A stretch of 64,000 bases of DNA from an uncultured bacterium (GTDB lineage Bacteria; Pseudomonadota; Alphaproteobacteria; Rhodospirillales; Rhodospirillaceae): the NCBI GenBank assembly GCA_903888485.1, contig CAISTS010000040.1:62001-126000 (forward strand), given 5' to 3'. Shown piece by piece: positions 37,595 through 47,088 of the stretch (its first letter is position 1; the number at the start of each line of letters is the position of its first letter). The notes under the pieces are model-generated. The model saw only the letters and a program-made list of their open reading frames with translations. It had not been told where the DNA came from and ran no database searches. The position numbers and the translations under genes were made by a program.

Positions 37595-38389
37595 TCAGTC
37601 GAAGTCTTCCATGGGCGGCGGCGCGCCGTTGCGGATTTCGCTTTGACGGATCTGGCGATAGGACGAGCGCAGGGCCGCGTAATAGTCGAGTGAGGACTTC
37701 TTGAGCTCGTCCAAGGGGTCCATGACGCCATCTTTGAGTGTGATGTAAGTGGCGCCCAGATAGGCCCAGCTCACCCAACCCATGGCGCCGTCGCCGCGGC
37801 TGTACCAGGCGAGGGGATCGGTGATGAAGGCATCGACACCGAAGCCGAAGCCGTCGCGTGCGGTGGAGGGTCCAAGCAGCGGGACATATACGTAAGGTCC
37901 GTCGCCCAAGCCCCATACGGCCAAAGTCTGGCCGAAATCCTCGCTGTGGTATTCCATACCAAGCTTGGTCCCCACGTCGAAGAAGCCGAAAAAGCCCATG
38001 GTGGTGTTGACGGCAAAGCGCCCAAAGGTCGTGCCGGCGCGCGTGAATTCGCCCTGCAGCACGTCGTTGATGAAGGTGATCGGGCTGCGCACGTTGTTGA
38101 AGAAATTGTCGACGCCCCTGCGCCCTGGGGCGGGCACGGCAAAGCGGTAGACCTTGATGACCGGGCGCACCAGCACCTGATCGAGGCTCTGGTCGACCTT
38201 GAACATGGCCCGGTTCATGGGCTCGAGGGGGTCGTTGGCCTCCTCGTAAGCCGCGAAGGCTATGGCGTCCGTGGCGGGCGGCTTGTGGGCGCAGCCCGAC
38301 AGGACGAGCGCAGCCAAGCCAAATACGCCCATGCGAATGGACGCAGCCAAAAACCGAAAGTCGGGTATTCTTTTCACTGGGAAATGCAC
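37595..38389 (-). CDS. mlaA: MlaA (VacJ) outer-membrane lipoprotein
   Basis: A 264-residue lipoprotein with lipobox LSGC (Cys33). NDPLEPMNRAMFKVDQSLD, FNNVRSPITFINDVLQG, GFFDVGTKLGM and GPYVYVPLLGPSTARDG are the VacJ family blocks. MlaA removes mislocalised phospholipids from the outer leaflet and hands them to MlaC, encoded just downstream. The GTG at 38389 gives a long n-region; ATG 38332 would give a shorter signal of more typical length and is a possible alternative. Divergent from metF. Confidence 0.9.
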   Translation of the reverse strand: MHFPVKRIPDFRFLAASIRMGVFGLAALVLSGCAHKPPATDAIAFAAYEEANDPLEPMNRAMFKVDQSLDQVLVRPVIKVYRFAVPAPGRRGVDNFFNNVRSPITFINDVLQGEFTRAGTTFGRFAVNTTMGFFGFFDVGTKLGMEYHSEDFGQTLAVWGLGDGPYVYVPLLGPSTARDGFGFGVDAFITDPLAWYSRGDGAMGWVSWAYLGATYITLKDGVMDPLDELKKSSLDYYAALRSSYRQIRQSEIRNGAPPPMEDFD

Positions 38390-38520
38390 CGGGGATTACC
38401 TACAAAAGCCACCAAAATATCCCTATTTTGTATCGTCTTAAGCGGCCCCGTCCCCGGCCTGAGGCTGGGTAACATATCCGGCTGTAATAGACTAGTAACG
38501 AGTAAATGAGGCGGACCTAA

Positions 38521-39423
<903 letters not shown>

Positions 39424-39432
39424 AAACACGGG

Positions 39433-39581
39433 CGTCGTCCCCGGGCTTGTCCCGGGGACCCAGAGCGGTAGGGAATAAGGGTCGCCAAAACACACGCCGC
39501 GCGATGAACAATCGCATCTCACAAGGAACCATCGCGCTTGATACCCTGGACGCTCGGGACAAGCCCGCGGGTGACGACCGG
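39433..39581. repeat. Inverted pair of alphaproteobacterial palindromic repeats
   Basis: CGTCGTCCCCGGGCTTGTCC begins a 33-bp palindromic unit at 39433-39465, and a degenerate copy in opposite orientation (CTCGGGACAAGCCCGCGGGTG and flanks) occupies 39544-39581. They fill the 164-bp gap between metF and the helicase gene. Units of this type (GTC-TCCCCGGGCTTGTCCCGGGGA) recur between genes in many alphaproteobacteria. The pair could fold into a large RNA hairpin. Confidence 0.7.
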
Positions 39582-39587
39582 AATTAG

Positions 39588-41930
39588 ATGTCCGACCCTT
39601 TCGAACTCAACGACGAGATTCCGTTCGAGCCCGCGAAGCCCTATGTCCCGGCGGCGGCGCCCTCGCGCGCGGAAAACGCGCGCGACTCAAATGAAGGCGG
39701 ACTTCCGCCGCCCGCGCCCATGTGGCTGGACAAGCTGAATCCCGAGCAGAAGGATGCCGTGCTGGCCACCGAAGGGCCGGTGCTGGTGCTATCCGGCGCG
39801 GGCACGGGCAAGACGCGCGTGCTCATCACGCGGCTCGCCTACATCCTCGCGCAGCGCTCGGCCAAACCCTGGCAGATCCTCGCCGTGACCTTCACCAACC
39901 GCGCCGCGCGCGAGATGCGCGAGCGGGTGGCGGCGCTGGTGGGGCCGGCCGCCGAACAGATTTGGCTGGGCACCTTCCATGCGCTCGGCGTGCGTATGCT
40001 GCGCCGGAACGCCGAAGCCGTGGGCCTGCGCTCCAACTTCACCATTCTCGACGCCGACGATCAGCTACGCCTGATCAAGCAGCTCATGGAAGCCGACGAG
40101 GTCGATTCCAAGAAGTGGCCGGCGCAAGGGCTTCTCGCCATCATCCAGCGCTGGAAGGATCGCGGGCTGACGCCGGACAAAGTCGGCGGCGGCTCAGGCA
40201 CCGAATACGCCGCCGGCCGCGCGCTGGCGCTATACAAGGCCTACCAGGAGCGGCTGAGGACATTGAACGCCGCCGACTTCGGCGACCTCTTGCTGCACTG
40301 CCTGACGATCTTTCACCAGCAGCCGGACGTCCTGAAGCGCTACCAGGAGCAGTTTCGGTACGTGCTGGTCGACGAGTATCAGGACACCAACGTGGCGCAA
40401 TACCTGTGGCTGCGTTTGCTCACCGCCACGCATCGCAATCTTTGCTGCGTCGGCGACGACGACCAGTCGATCTATTCCTGGCGCGGCGCTGAAGTCGGCA
40501 ACATCCTGCGTTTCGAGAAGGACTTTCCCGACGCCAAGGTGATCCGCCTCGAGCGCAACTACCGCTCGACGCCGACGATCCTGGCTGCCGCCTCGCACCT
40601 GATCGCCCACAACGAAGACCGCCTCGGCAAGACCTTGCGCACCGGCCACGAGGGCGAGATCGAGGCCGGCGAGCTTGTGAAAGTGCGCGGCGTCTGGGAC
40701 GGCCAGGAAGAAGCGCGCTGGGTCGTGGACGAAATCGAGACTTTGCAGCGGCGCGGCGCGAAGCTCACCGAGATCGCGATCCTGGTGCGTGCGGGCTTTC
40801 AGATGCTGGAGTTCGAAGAGCGCCTGATCACCACCGGCATTCCTTATCGCGTCGTGGGTGGTCCGCGCTTTTACGAGCGCATGGAGATCCGCGACGCTAT
40901 CGCGTACCTGCGCCTGATCCACCAGGGCGACGACGACCTTGCCTTCGAGCGCATCGTCAACAAACCCAAACGCGGCCTCGGCGAGTCCACGATCCAGAAG
41001 CTGCACCAACTCGCCCGTGCGCAGCAGGTCCCCATGCTGGAGGCCGCCATGCGCATGGTCGAGACCGACGAGCTGCGCCCGCAAGCGCGCACGGCGCTCA
41101 AAACCTTTGCGACGGAGCTTGAGCGCTGGCGTAGCTTGAAGGACACCGTCGCGCCTTCTGACCTGGCCGCCCAGGTGCTGGATGAGTCCGGTTACACCGC
41201 CATGTGGCAGGCCGACAAATCGCCCGAAGCACCAGGCCGCCTCGACAACCTGCGCGAATTCGTCTCGGGCCTGGAAGAGTGGGAGAACCTCGCGGGGTTT
41301 CTCGATCACGTCAGCCTCGTCATGGAGAACGACGCCAATGCGGGGCAGGAGGGTGTGACGTTGATGACCCTGCACGCCGCAAAGGGCCTTGAGTTCGACA
41401 ACATCTTCTTGCCGGGCTGGGAGGAAGACATCTTCCCCAGCCGGCGTTCGCTGGAGGAAAGCGGTCAGAAGGCGCTCGAGGAAGAGCGCCGGCTCGCCTA
41501 CGTCGGCCTCACGCGCGCGCGCAAGCGTGTGCATGTGTCCTTCGCCGCCAACCGGCGTGTCTATAACCAGTGGCAGTCGTCCATTCCGTCGCGCTTCATC
41601 GAAGAGCTGCCGAAGAAAGCGGTGACCGCCGAAACCGATGCGGGGCTCTACAGCGGCAGTGGGAGCGGCGGCGGCTGGGGCGGACTATCGGACTCAGGAT
41701 CGCGCAGCGGCGCAGGCATGCGCCGCCCCGTGCGCATGGTCGAGACCGACCGCTGGGAGCAGGTGTCGCGCAATAAGTCCGAGCACGGCTTCAAGATCGG
41801 CGACCGCGTGTTTCATCAGAAGTTCGGCTACGGCCTGGTCGAGGAGATCGACGGCGACAAGCTCGCCATCGCCTTCGACAAAGCGGGGCGAAAAAAGGTG
41901 CTGGATAGTTTCGTAGAGCCGAGCGAGTAG
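39588..41930 (+). CDS. uvrD: UvrD/PcrA-family superfamily 1 DNA helicase
   Basis: A 780-residue 3'-5' helicase. After a disordered N-terminal 45 residues come the Q-motif LNPEQKDAV, Walker A SGAGTGKT (69-76), TFTNRAAREMRERV, the DEYQDTN Walker B, GDDDQSIYSWRGAE, ERNYRST, TLHAAKGLEFDNIFLPGWEE and the final YVGLTRARKRV. The C-terminal 70 residues include a Gly/Ser-rich linker (SGSGSGGGWGG) and the Tudor-like end GDRVFHQKFGYGLVEEIDG seen in PcrA/UvrD, which binds RNA polymerase. Role in nucleotide excision and mismatch repair. Confidence 0.93.
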   Translation: MSDPFELNDEIPFEPAKPYVPAAAPSRAENARDSNEGGLPPPAPMWLDKLNPEQKDAVLATEGPVLVLSGAGTGKTRVLITRLAYILAQRSAKPWQILAVTFTNRAAREMRERVAALVGPAAEQIWLGTFHALGVRMLRRNAEAVGLRSNFTILDADDQLRLIKQLMEADEVDSKKWPAQGLLAIIQRWKDRGLTPDKVGGGSGTEYAAGRALALYKAYQERLRTLNAADFGDLLLHCLTIFHQQPDVLKRYQEQFRYVLVDEYQDTNVAQYLWLRLLTATHRNLCCVGDDDQSIYSWRGAEVGNILRFEKDFPDAKVIRLERNYRSTPTILAAASHLIAHNEDRLGKTLRTGHEGEIEAGELVKVRGVWDGQEEARWVVDEIETLQRRGAKLTEIAILVRAGFQMLEFEERLITTGIPYRVVGGPRFYERMEIRDAIAYLRLIHQGDDDLAFERIVNKPKRGLGESTIQKLHQLARAQQVPMLEAAMRMVETDELRPQARTALKTFATELERWRSLKDTVAPSDLAAQVLDESGYTAMWQADKSPEAPGRLDNLREFVSGLEEWENLAGFLDHVSLVMENDANAGQEGVTLMTLHAAKGLEFDNIFLPGWEEDIFPSRRSLEESGQKALEEERRLAYVGLTRARKRVHVSFAANRRVYNQWQSSIPSRFIEELPKKAVTAETDAGLYSGSGSGGGWGGLSDSGSRSGAGMRRPVRMVETDRWEQVSRNKSEHGFKIGDRVFHQKFGYGLVEEIDGDKLAIAFDKAGRKKVLDSFVEPSE

Positions 41931-41931
41931 C

Positions 41932-42214
41932 ATGGCCCGCTTGAATCTCGCCAGGAACTTTGCGGCGCTTCGGGACGAACTTTCGTACGCTCTGTCTCCC
42001 AGCTTGGGTAAAGCGCCCCTCTGGCTTGCGGCGGCGGTGTTGGGCGGCGGCGCCGCGATGGCTTCTTTCGTCTCAGATCGAGAGCATTACGCTGACACTG
42101 CAGGATACGGGCGGATGCAAGGTCTTCAAGATTGGAAACGTCGCTCTTGCCCAGCGCATCGACGCCGACGAACTGGCGACAGAAGTCGACGCCATGGGCG
42201 CCAACAAAGACTGA
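41932..42214 (+). pseudogene. Small gene, apparently frameshifted
   Basis: Two overlapping frames each look half-genuine. The frame starting at ATG 41932 gives MARLNLARNFAALRDEL and a membrane-like APLWLAAAVLGGGAAMASFV. From about 42075 the +1 frame (41960-42214) gives SITLTLQDTGGCKVFKIGN then VALAQRIDADELATEV, which reads like a structured C-terminal domain, while its own N-terminus is Arg/Cys/Trp-rich noise. Joining them near 42060-42075 would give a 94-residue single-helix membrane protein. A frameshift, a sequencing error or chance all remain possible. Confidence 0.35.
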
Positions 42215-42470
42215 TAAATAAAAAGGCGGCAGCGACATAAACCTTTAGGGGGGATCCGTCGCCGCCGCCCGCATCACACACGTACCGTAACTAAACACCG
42301 GTGTGATGCGAAACACGTCACCTAACGCGCGAGCCGCCAAAAGGGCTGCGAAATAAATGCGGCGGCAGCGCGTAGAAGGGGGAGGGGATGCGCCGCCGCC
42401 GCTGATCCGAGAAACTGAGGGGAGGGAGATTTCAGTTGGCTCGGATGTCTAAAAACTGGAGGAAGGACGT
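42211..42470 (-). ncRNA. Candidate sRNA locus with tandem C-rich-loop hairpins
   Basis: Read on the minus strand, from high to low coordinate: an unpaired CCTTCCTCC (42466-42458); a hairpin (arms 42446-42440/42411-42405 and 42437-42432/42418-42413) with loop AATCTCCCTCCCC; a hairpin (42402-42390 with 42371-42359, 12 of 13 pairs) with loop ATCCCCTCCCCCTTCTAC followed by ATTTATTT; then a GCATCACAC/GTGTGATGC dyad (42309-42271); and a last hairpin (42269-42258 with 42236-42225) with C-rich loop followed by TTTTTATTTATC, a strong terminator. The design resembles tandem anti-Shine-Dalgarno sRNAs such as CcsR of Rhodobacter. Start site and number of transcripts unknown. The stretch 42471-42658 shows no convincing gene. 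Confidence 0.5.
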
Positions 42471-42658
42471 TCGCGCGGGTCGTGCTGACGTGTGCCGCGG
42501 AAAGAACCCCCAAAATCGTTCGCGCTGTACATTCATATGATCCAGCGCGCCGTGCTACCACTGCGGTTATTGCATCTCTGACCGAGAATGTCTGCATACC
42601 TCTTTAGAATGATGACAAAGAATAAATCTATGCGATTTTTCGCTGCAAACTATGCCCA

Positions 42659-43597
42659 ATGACGATGTCTCACATCATGGACAGTAACCTTGGCACTTCA
42701 TGGAGCGCGCGCGTGATCGTGCCGCTGCAGTTGGCCGGCGCTTTTGAGCGGGTGTTCGAGAATCTCGCAGGCGTGGTGAGCCTTTACGAGTGGGATGAAA
42801 GTATAAATCCAAATTTATGGGCGGTCGAAGGCAGCTTCGATGCCGCCCCGCCGCGCGCCGAACTCATCGCGCGTGTAGAACTGACGGCTGCCGCGCTTAA
42901 CATTGTCACACCTGAGTTACATATCGCGAAAGTCCCGGTTAAGGACTGGCTCAGCGAGAGCATCGCGAGCTTCCCGCCTTTACGCGCCGGGCGCTTCTAT
43001 ATCCATGGCGATCACATCAAGGGGCCGTATCCGCCGGGGGCTGTGCGCCTGATGATCAACGCCGCCACGGCCTTCGGATCGGGCCAGCACGCGAGCACGC
43101 TCGGTTGCCTGCATGCTCTCGACGGCATGCTGCGCGCGGGCGGGCCTCCACATGTGGGCGCGCTGCTAGGCCTCGACATGGGCTGCGGCACGGGGATCCT
43201 TGGCATGGCAGCGGCCAAGGCCGCGCGAAGGCCGGTACTGTGCGCGGATATCGATCCCGAAGCCGTGCGCGTGACGCGCTACAACGCGCGCCGCAACGGC
43301 ATCGCGAATCTTGTGCCGGCGATCATGAGCGACGGCGCCGATGACCGCGCCATCCGCGCCCGCGGCCCTTACGGCTTCATTACGGCCAATATCCTCGCGC
43401 GGCCCTTGGTGCAGATGGCGGACGATTTGGCCGGGATGCTGGCCCCCGGCGGCTGGCTGATCCTGGCTGGGTTCATCCGCCGCGATGAGGCCATGGTCGG
43501 CAACGCCTATCGCGCTCAAGGACTTAGTTTAGTGCGGCGAATCCGCATCGCGCCTTGGACCACGCTTGTCCTACGCCGCGGGGCTCACTACCTTTAA
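42659..43597 (+). CDS. prmA: Ribosomal protein L11 methyltransferase PrmA
   Basis: A 312-residue class I methyltransferase. The N-terminal substrate-recognition domain (about 1-110) is followed by the PrmA block MINAATAFGSGQHASTLGCL, SAM motif I LDMGCGTGILGMAAAK, ADIDPEAV and the catalytic-loop TANILARPL (NxLxxPL form). It trimethylates L11. The exact start is unsure: ATGs at 42659, 42665 and 42677 all lack a clear ribosome-binding site. Confidence 0.88.
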   Translation: MTMSHIMDSNLGTSWSARVIVPLQLAGAFERVFENLAGVVSLYEWDESINPNLWAVEGSFDAAPPRAELIARVELTAAALNIVTPELHIAKVPVKDWLSESIASFPPLRAGRFYIHGDHIKGPYPPGAVRLMINAATAFGSGQHASTLGCLHALDGMLRAGGPPHVGALLGLDMGCGTGILGMAAAKAARRPVLCADIDPEAVRVTRYNARRNGIANLVPAIMSDGADDRAIRARGPYGFITANILARPLVQMADDLAGMLAPGGWLILAGFIRRDEAMVGNAYRAQGLSLVRRIRIAPWTTLVLRRGAHYL

Positions 43598-43600
43598 CCC

Positions 43601-45409
43601 ATGGACACCTTGCCGCAACCTAACGCCCTGGCCGCCGAGCGCCTCGCCGCCCTGCGCGCCGCTTGCCGCGCGGCGGGTGTGGATGGCTACCTCGTTCCCC
43701 ACGGCGACGAACACCAGGGCGAGTTCAACGCGCCCTACGCCGAGCGGCTCAAATGGCTGACCGGGTTCACCGGCTCGGCGGGCCTTGCCATAGTCATGAA
43801 CGACACCGCGGCGATCTTCGTCGATGGGCGCTACACCTTGCAGGTGCGCGACCAAGTGGACGGACGGCTGTACCAGTACCGCCACATGATCGAAGAGCCG
43901 GCTTCGGCCTGGATCTGCGAGACCGCCAAACATCACCACAAGATCGGCTTCGATCCGCGCCTGCACACGCCAGCGGGGCTGCACCGTCTGGAAGAGGCGG
44001 CGATGAAGGTCGGCGCGGCGCTGGTGCCGCTGGCCGACAATCTCATCGACAAGATATGGAAGGATCAGCCCAAGCGCCCGCAAGCGCCGGTGATGGTCTA
44101 TCCGGAGAAGTTCGCGGGCCGCTCCAGCGCCGAGAAGCGTCGCCTCATCGCCGACGTGCTGAAGGCCGAACACATCGACGCCTATTTCTTCACAGCGCTG
44201 GATTCCATCGCCTGGCTGTTCAACATCCGCGGCGGGGACGTCGAGTTCAGCCCGTTGACCTATGCCTACGCGCTCTTGTTCAGCGACGGCAAGGCGATCC
44301 TGTTCATCGACCCGGCCAAGATCACGCCGGAAGCGAAAGCCCACCTCGGGCCCGACGTGCGTCTCGCGCCCTACGACGGCCTCGACCACGAGCTGACGTT
44401 GCTCGACAAATCCGTCGGTATGCTGGGTCTCGACCGCGACACCGGTTCGCGCTGGGCCTACGACCGCCTCGCGGCGGGCCGCAAGGTCAAGGTGACCGCA
44501 GACCCGTGTACGGCGACCAAAGCCAGGAAGCATCCGGTCGAGCTGCAAGGCGTGCGCGACGCGCACATCCGCGACGGTGCGGCGCTGGCGCGGTTCCTGG
44601 CATGGCTCGCCAAAGAGGGCCCCAAGGGCACGCTCAACGAGATCAGCGCCGCCGATAAACTCGAAAAATTCCGCGCCGAGAACAACAGCTTCCGGGGCCC
44701 GAGCTTCGCGACCATCGCTGGCGCCGCCGGCAACGGCGCCATCGTGCACTACCGCGCGACGCCGAAATCTGCGGCGACGATCAAGGCCGACATGGTGATG
44801 CTGCTGGATTCCGGCGGCCAGTACCTCGACGGCACCACCGACGTGACGCGCACCTTTGCGATTGGAAAAGCCACGCCCGAACAGAAGCACCGCTTCACGC
44901 TGGTGCTGAAGGGCCATATCGCGCTGGCCATGGCGCGCTTCGTCAAAGGCACCACCGGCAGCCAGCTCGATGCGCTCGCGCGCCATGCCCTTTGGCAGGA
45001 AGGCCTCGATTACGATCACGGCACGGGCCATGGCGTCGGCACCTTCCTCGGCGTGCACGAGGGTCCGCACCGCATCAGCAAGGTCGGCAACACCGTCGCC
45101 CTCGAGCCCGGCATGGTGGTCTCCAACGAGCCCGGCTACTACAAGACCGGCGAATACGGCATCCGCATCGAGAACCTGGTGGCTGTGCGCGAAGCGCCAC
45201 AGATACCCGGCGCCGAGAAGCCGCTGCTCGAATTCGAGACTCTGACTCTCGCGCCCATCGACCTCGCCATGATCGAGCCTGAGATCATGAGCCCCGCCGA
45301 GAAAGGCTGGCTCAATACCTATCACGCGCGCGTGCGCGAGACGCTGAGCCCGCTGGTGGACGAGAACACCCGCGCCTGGCTCGCCGACGCGACCAAAGCC
45401 GTCCCGTAA
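43601..45409 (+). CDS. Xaa-Pro aminopeptidase (M24B, aminopeptidase P)
   Basis: A 602-residue three-domain aminopeptidase P of the long eukaryotic-like type: two creatinase-like N-terminal domains (to about 320) and a C-terminal pita-bread domain. Metal ligands are in DSGGQYLDGTTDVTRT (two Asp), GTGHGVGTFLGVHEGP (His) and SNEPGYYKTGEYGIRIENL (Glu, Glu). It removes N-terminal residues ahead of proline in the cytoplasm. It starts 3 bp after prmA and is probably co-transcribed. Confidence 0.92.
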   Translation: MDTLPQPNALAAERLAALRAACRAAGVDGYLVPHGDEHQGEFNAPYAERLKWLTGFTGSAGLAIVMNDTAAIFVDGRYTLQVRDQVDGRLYQYRHMIEEPASAWICETAKHHHKIGFDPRLHTPAGLHRLEEAAMKVGAALVPLADNLIDKIWKDQPKRPQAPVMVYPEKFAGRSSAEKRRLIADVLKAEHIDAYFFTALDSIAWLFNIRGGDVEFSPLTYAYALLFSDGKAILFIDPAKITPEAKAHLGPDVRLAPYDGLDHELTLLDKSVGMLGLDRDTGSRWAYDRLAAGRKVKVTADPCTATKARKHPVELQGVRDAHIRDGAALARFLAWLAKEGPKGTLNEISAADKLEKFRAENNSFRGPSFATIAGAAGNGAIVHYRATPKSAATIKADMVMLLDSGGQYLDGTTDVTRTFAIGKATPEQKHRFTLVLKGHIALAMARFVKGTTGSQLDALARHALWQEGLDYDHGTGHGVGTFLGVHEGPHRISKVGNTVALEPGMVVSNEPGYYKTGEYGIRIENLVAVREAPQIPGAEKPLLEFETLTLAPIDLAMIEPEIMSPAEKGWLNTYHARVRETLSPLVDENTRAWLADATKAVP

Positions 45410-45480
45410 TCGCTTTCGCGCATAGCGGATATCGAAAAATTGAGTTTGCCTGCACGCCGCCGCGCGGCGACAGTTGCGGC

Positions 45481-46266
45481 ATGTCCATGAAGCTCGCAGA
45501 CTTCTCCGCCGATTTCGGCAAAGCCGCCGGCGATTATCGCCGCCACCGCGCCGGCTTCCCGCCGGAGCTGCTCGCGCGCCTGCAAAAGCAGTATGGCCTC
45601 GGCCTCGCGGAGCAACGCGTGCTCGACCTCGGCACGGGAACCGGCACCTTGGCGCGCCAATTCGCGCAGGCGGGCTGCGACGCCACGGGCCTCGATGCCT
45701 CCGCCGCCATGATCGACCAGGCCCGCCAGCTCGATCTCGAAGAGGGCGTCGCCGTCGAGTATCACGTCGGCAAGGCGGAAGAGCTGCCGTTTCCCACTGG
45801 CGAATTCGACGTGGTGATCGCGGGTCAGTGCTGGCACTGGTTCGATCGCGCCCAAGCCGCGGCCGCGGCGCGGCGGGTGCTGAAGCGCAAGGGGGCGCTG
45901 GTCATCGCGCACTTCGACTGGATCCCGCTCGACGACAACCTTGTCGCCGAAACCGAGAACCTCATCGTCAAGCACAATCCAAATTGGAAAGCCGCGGGCG
46001 GGATGGGCATGCATCCGCAGTGGATGGCCGACGTGGTTCGCGCCGGGTTCACCAGCCGCGAGACGTTCTCCTTCGATATCGACGTGCCCTATACCCACGA
46101 GGGCTGGCTCGGTCGCATTCGTGCCAGCGCCGGCATTGGTGCAAGTCTCACGCCCGAAAAAGTCGCGGCTTTCGACGCCGAACACGCGGCCATGCTAAAG
46201 GCGCGGTTTCCGCAACCCGACCTCACTGCGCTCCATCGGGTATGGGCATTGGTGGCGCGGGTCTAG
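45481..46266 (+). CDS. Class I SAM-dependent methyltransferase
   Basis: A 261-residue methyltransferase of the UbiE/Tam-like type: FSADFGKAAGDYRRHRAGFP, SAM motif I VLDLGTGTGTLARQFA, motif II TGLDASAAMIDQAR and GQCWHWFDRAQAAAAARRVL, where the CWHWFD block recalls trans-aconitate methyltransferase relatives. Substrate unknown. Its RBS is weak and it stands 71 bp after the aminopeptidase. Confidence 0.8.
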   Translation: MSMKLADFSADFGKAAGDYRRHRAGFPPELLARLQKQYGLGLAEQRVLDLGTGTGTLARQFAQAGCDATGLDASAAMIDQARQLDLEEGVAVEYHVGKAEELPFPTGEFDVVIAGQCWHWFDRAQAAAAARRVLKRKGALVIAHFDWIPLDDNLVAETENLIVKHNPNWKAAGGMGMHPQWMADVVRAGFTSRETFSFDIDVPYTHEGWLGRIRASAGIGASLTPEKVAAFDAEHAAMLKARFPQPDLTALHRVWALVARV

Positions 46267-46310
46267 GCTATCCTGGTCCGCAGGGTTTATTGGCGCGCCG
46301 GTGCGTTGCA

Positions 46311-46562
46311 TCAGCGCATACACTCCAAAAGCACCTTCCGGAGTTTCCGGTCGCGCTTGATGTGCTGTTCACGGCTCATGGCCGACGCCCGTTGGTCATA
46401 GCGTTCCGCGTACAGCAGGAACCACACGCGCCCGCGCGTGGACTTGGCGCCGGTGTCGCCGTTGTGCGCGGCCAAGCGCTTATCGAGATCGTTGGTCCAG
46501 CCGACATAGGTGCGCGGGCCGCCCGCGCCGTCGCTGCCGAGGACGTAGACGTAGCATTTCAT
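46311..46562 (-). CDS. GIY-YIG nuclease-superfamily protein (UPF0213/YhbQ-like)
   Basis: An 83-residue single GIY-YIG domain: YVYVLGSDGAGGPRTYVGWT (the GIY-YIG pair is here YVY-YVG), LDKRLAAHNGDTGAKST, the catalytic-arginine region KRLAAH and the metal-binding Glu in SREQHIK. The longer frame upstream is noise; ATG at 46562 overlaps the acetyltransferase stop by 4 bp, so the two are coupled. Function of this family is not settled. Confidence 0.85.
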   Translation of the reverse strand: MKCYVYVLGSDGAGGPRTYVGWTNDLDKRLAAHNGDTGAKSTRGRVWFLLYAERYDQRASAMSREQHIKRDRKLRKVLLECMR

Positions 46563-47050
46563 AACTTGCGCCACATGAGCGCCTCGTCGGCGAAGCCCGT
46601 CTCGCCACGGATCGAGTCCGGCTCGACGCCGTAGCGCACGAAGCCGTGGCGCTCGTAAAACGCCACCGCGCGGGCGTTGCCTGCGACGACGGTGAGCTGC
46701 ACTTGGCGCACAACCGTCCTGGCATGATCGAGGAGCGCGGTCATCACAGCGTCGGCGATACCGCGCCCACGGCCCTCGGGCCGCACATACATGCCCCAGA
46801 TTAGTCCCTTGTGGTCGGCCTTGGTGCCGGCGAGACGCGCGAAGCCGCCGACGCCGAGCGTGCGGCCGTTTTCTTCGACGGCGACCACATAGCCAGACGT
46901 CAGGCGTTCTTGCCACGCGGCCTCGGACAGGGCTTCGTCGTCGGCGGGACTGACACGGAAGGAGTCCGCATCCTGCGTCAAACCTTCCGTGCGCACGGCG
47001 CGGAAGGCGGCAAGATCGGCGGCAGTGAGGCGGCGGGTGGTGAAGGTCAT
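46559..47050 (-). CDS. GNAT-family N-acetyltransferase
   Basis: A 163-residue GNAT domain: MYVRPEGRGRGIADAVMTALL is the acetyl-CoA pyrophosphate loop (RxxGxG/A), and VVAGNARAVAFYERHGFVRYG is the C-terminal motif of the RimI/PhnO-like branch. Acceptor unknown. It is translated just upstream of the GIY-YIG gene, with the stop and start overlapping. Confidence 0.86.
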   Translation of the reverse strand: MTFTTRRLTAADLAAFRAVRTEGLTQDADSFRVSPADDEALSEAAWQERLTSGYVVAVEENGRTLGVGGFARLAGTKADHKGLIWGMYVRPEGRGRGIADAVMTALLDHARTVVRQVQLTVVAGNARAVAFYERHGFVRYGVEPDSIRGETGFADEALMWRKL

Positions 47051-47088
47051 TGGTAAAAGTCCCCGGCGGGACTTTTACCATAGTTGGG

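Noticed and set aside
42322..42597. 91-codon ORF on the minus strand upstream of and through the sRNA hairpins
   Set aside because: The N-terminus has a weak start signal, but the frame runs through the hairpin arms giving Ala/Pro/His-rich noise. A short leader peptide cannot be ruled out.
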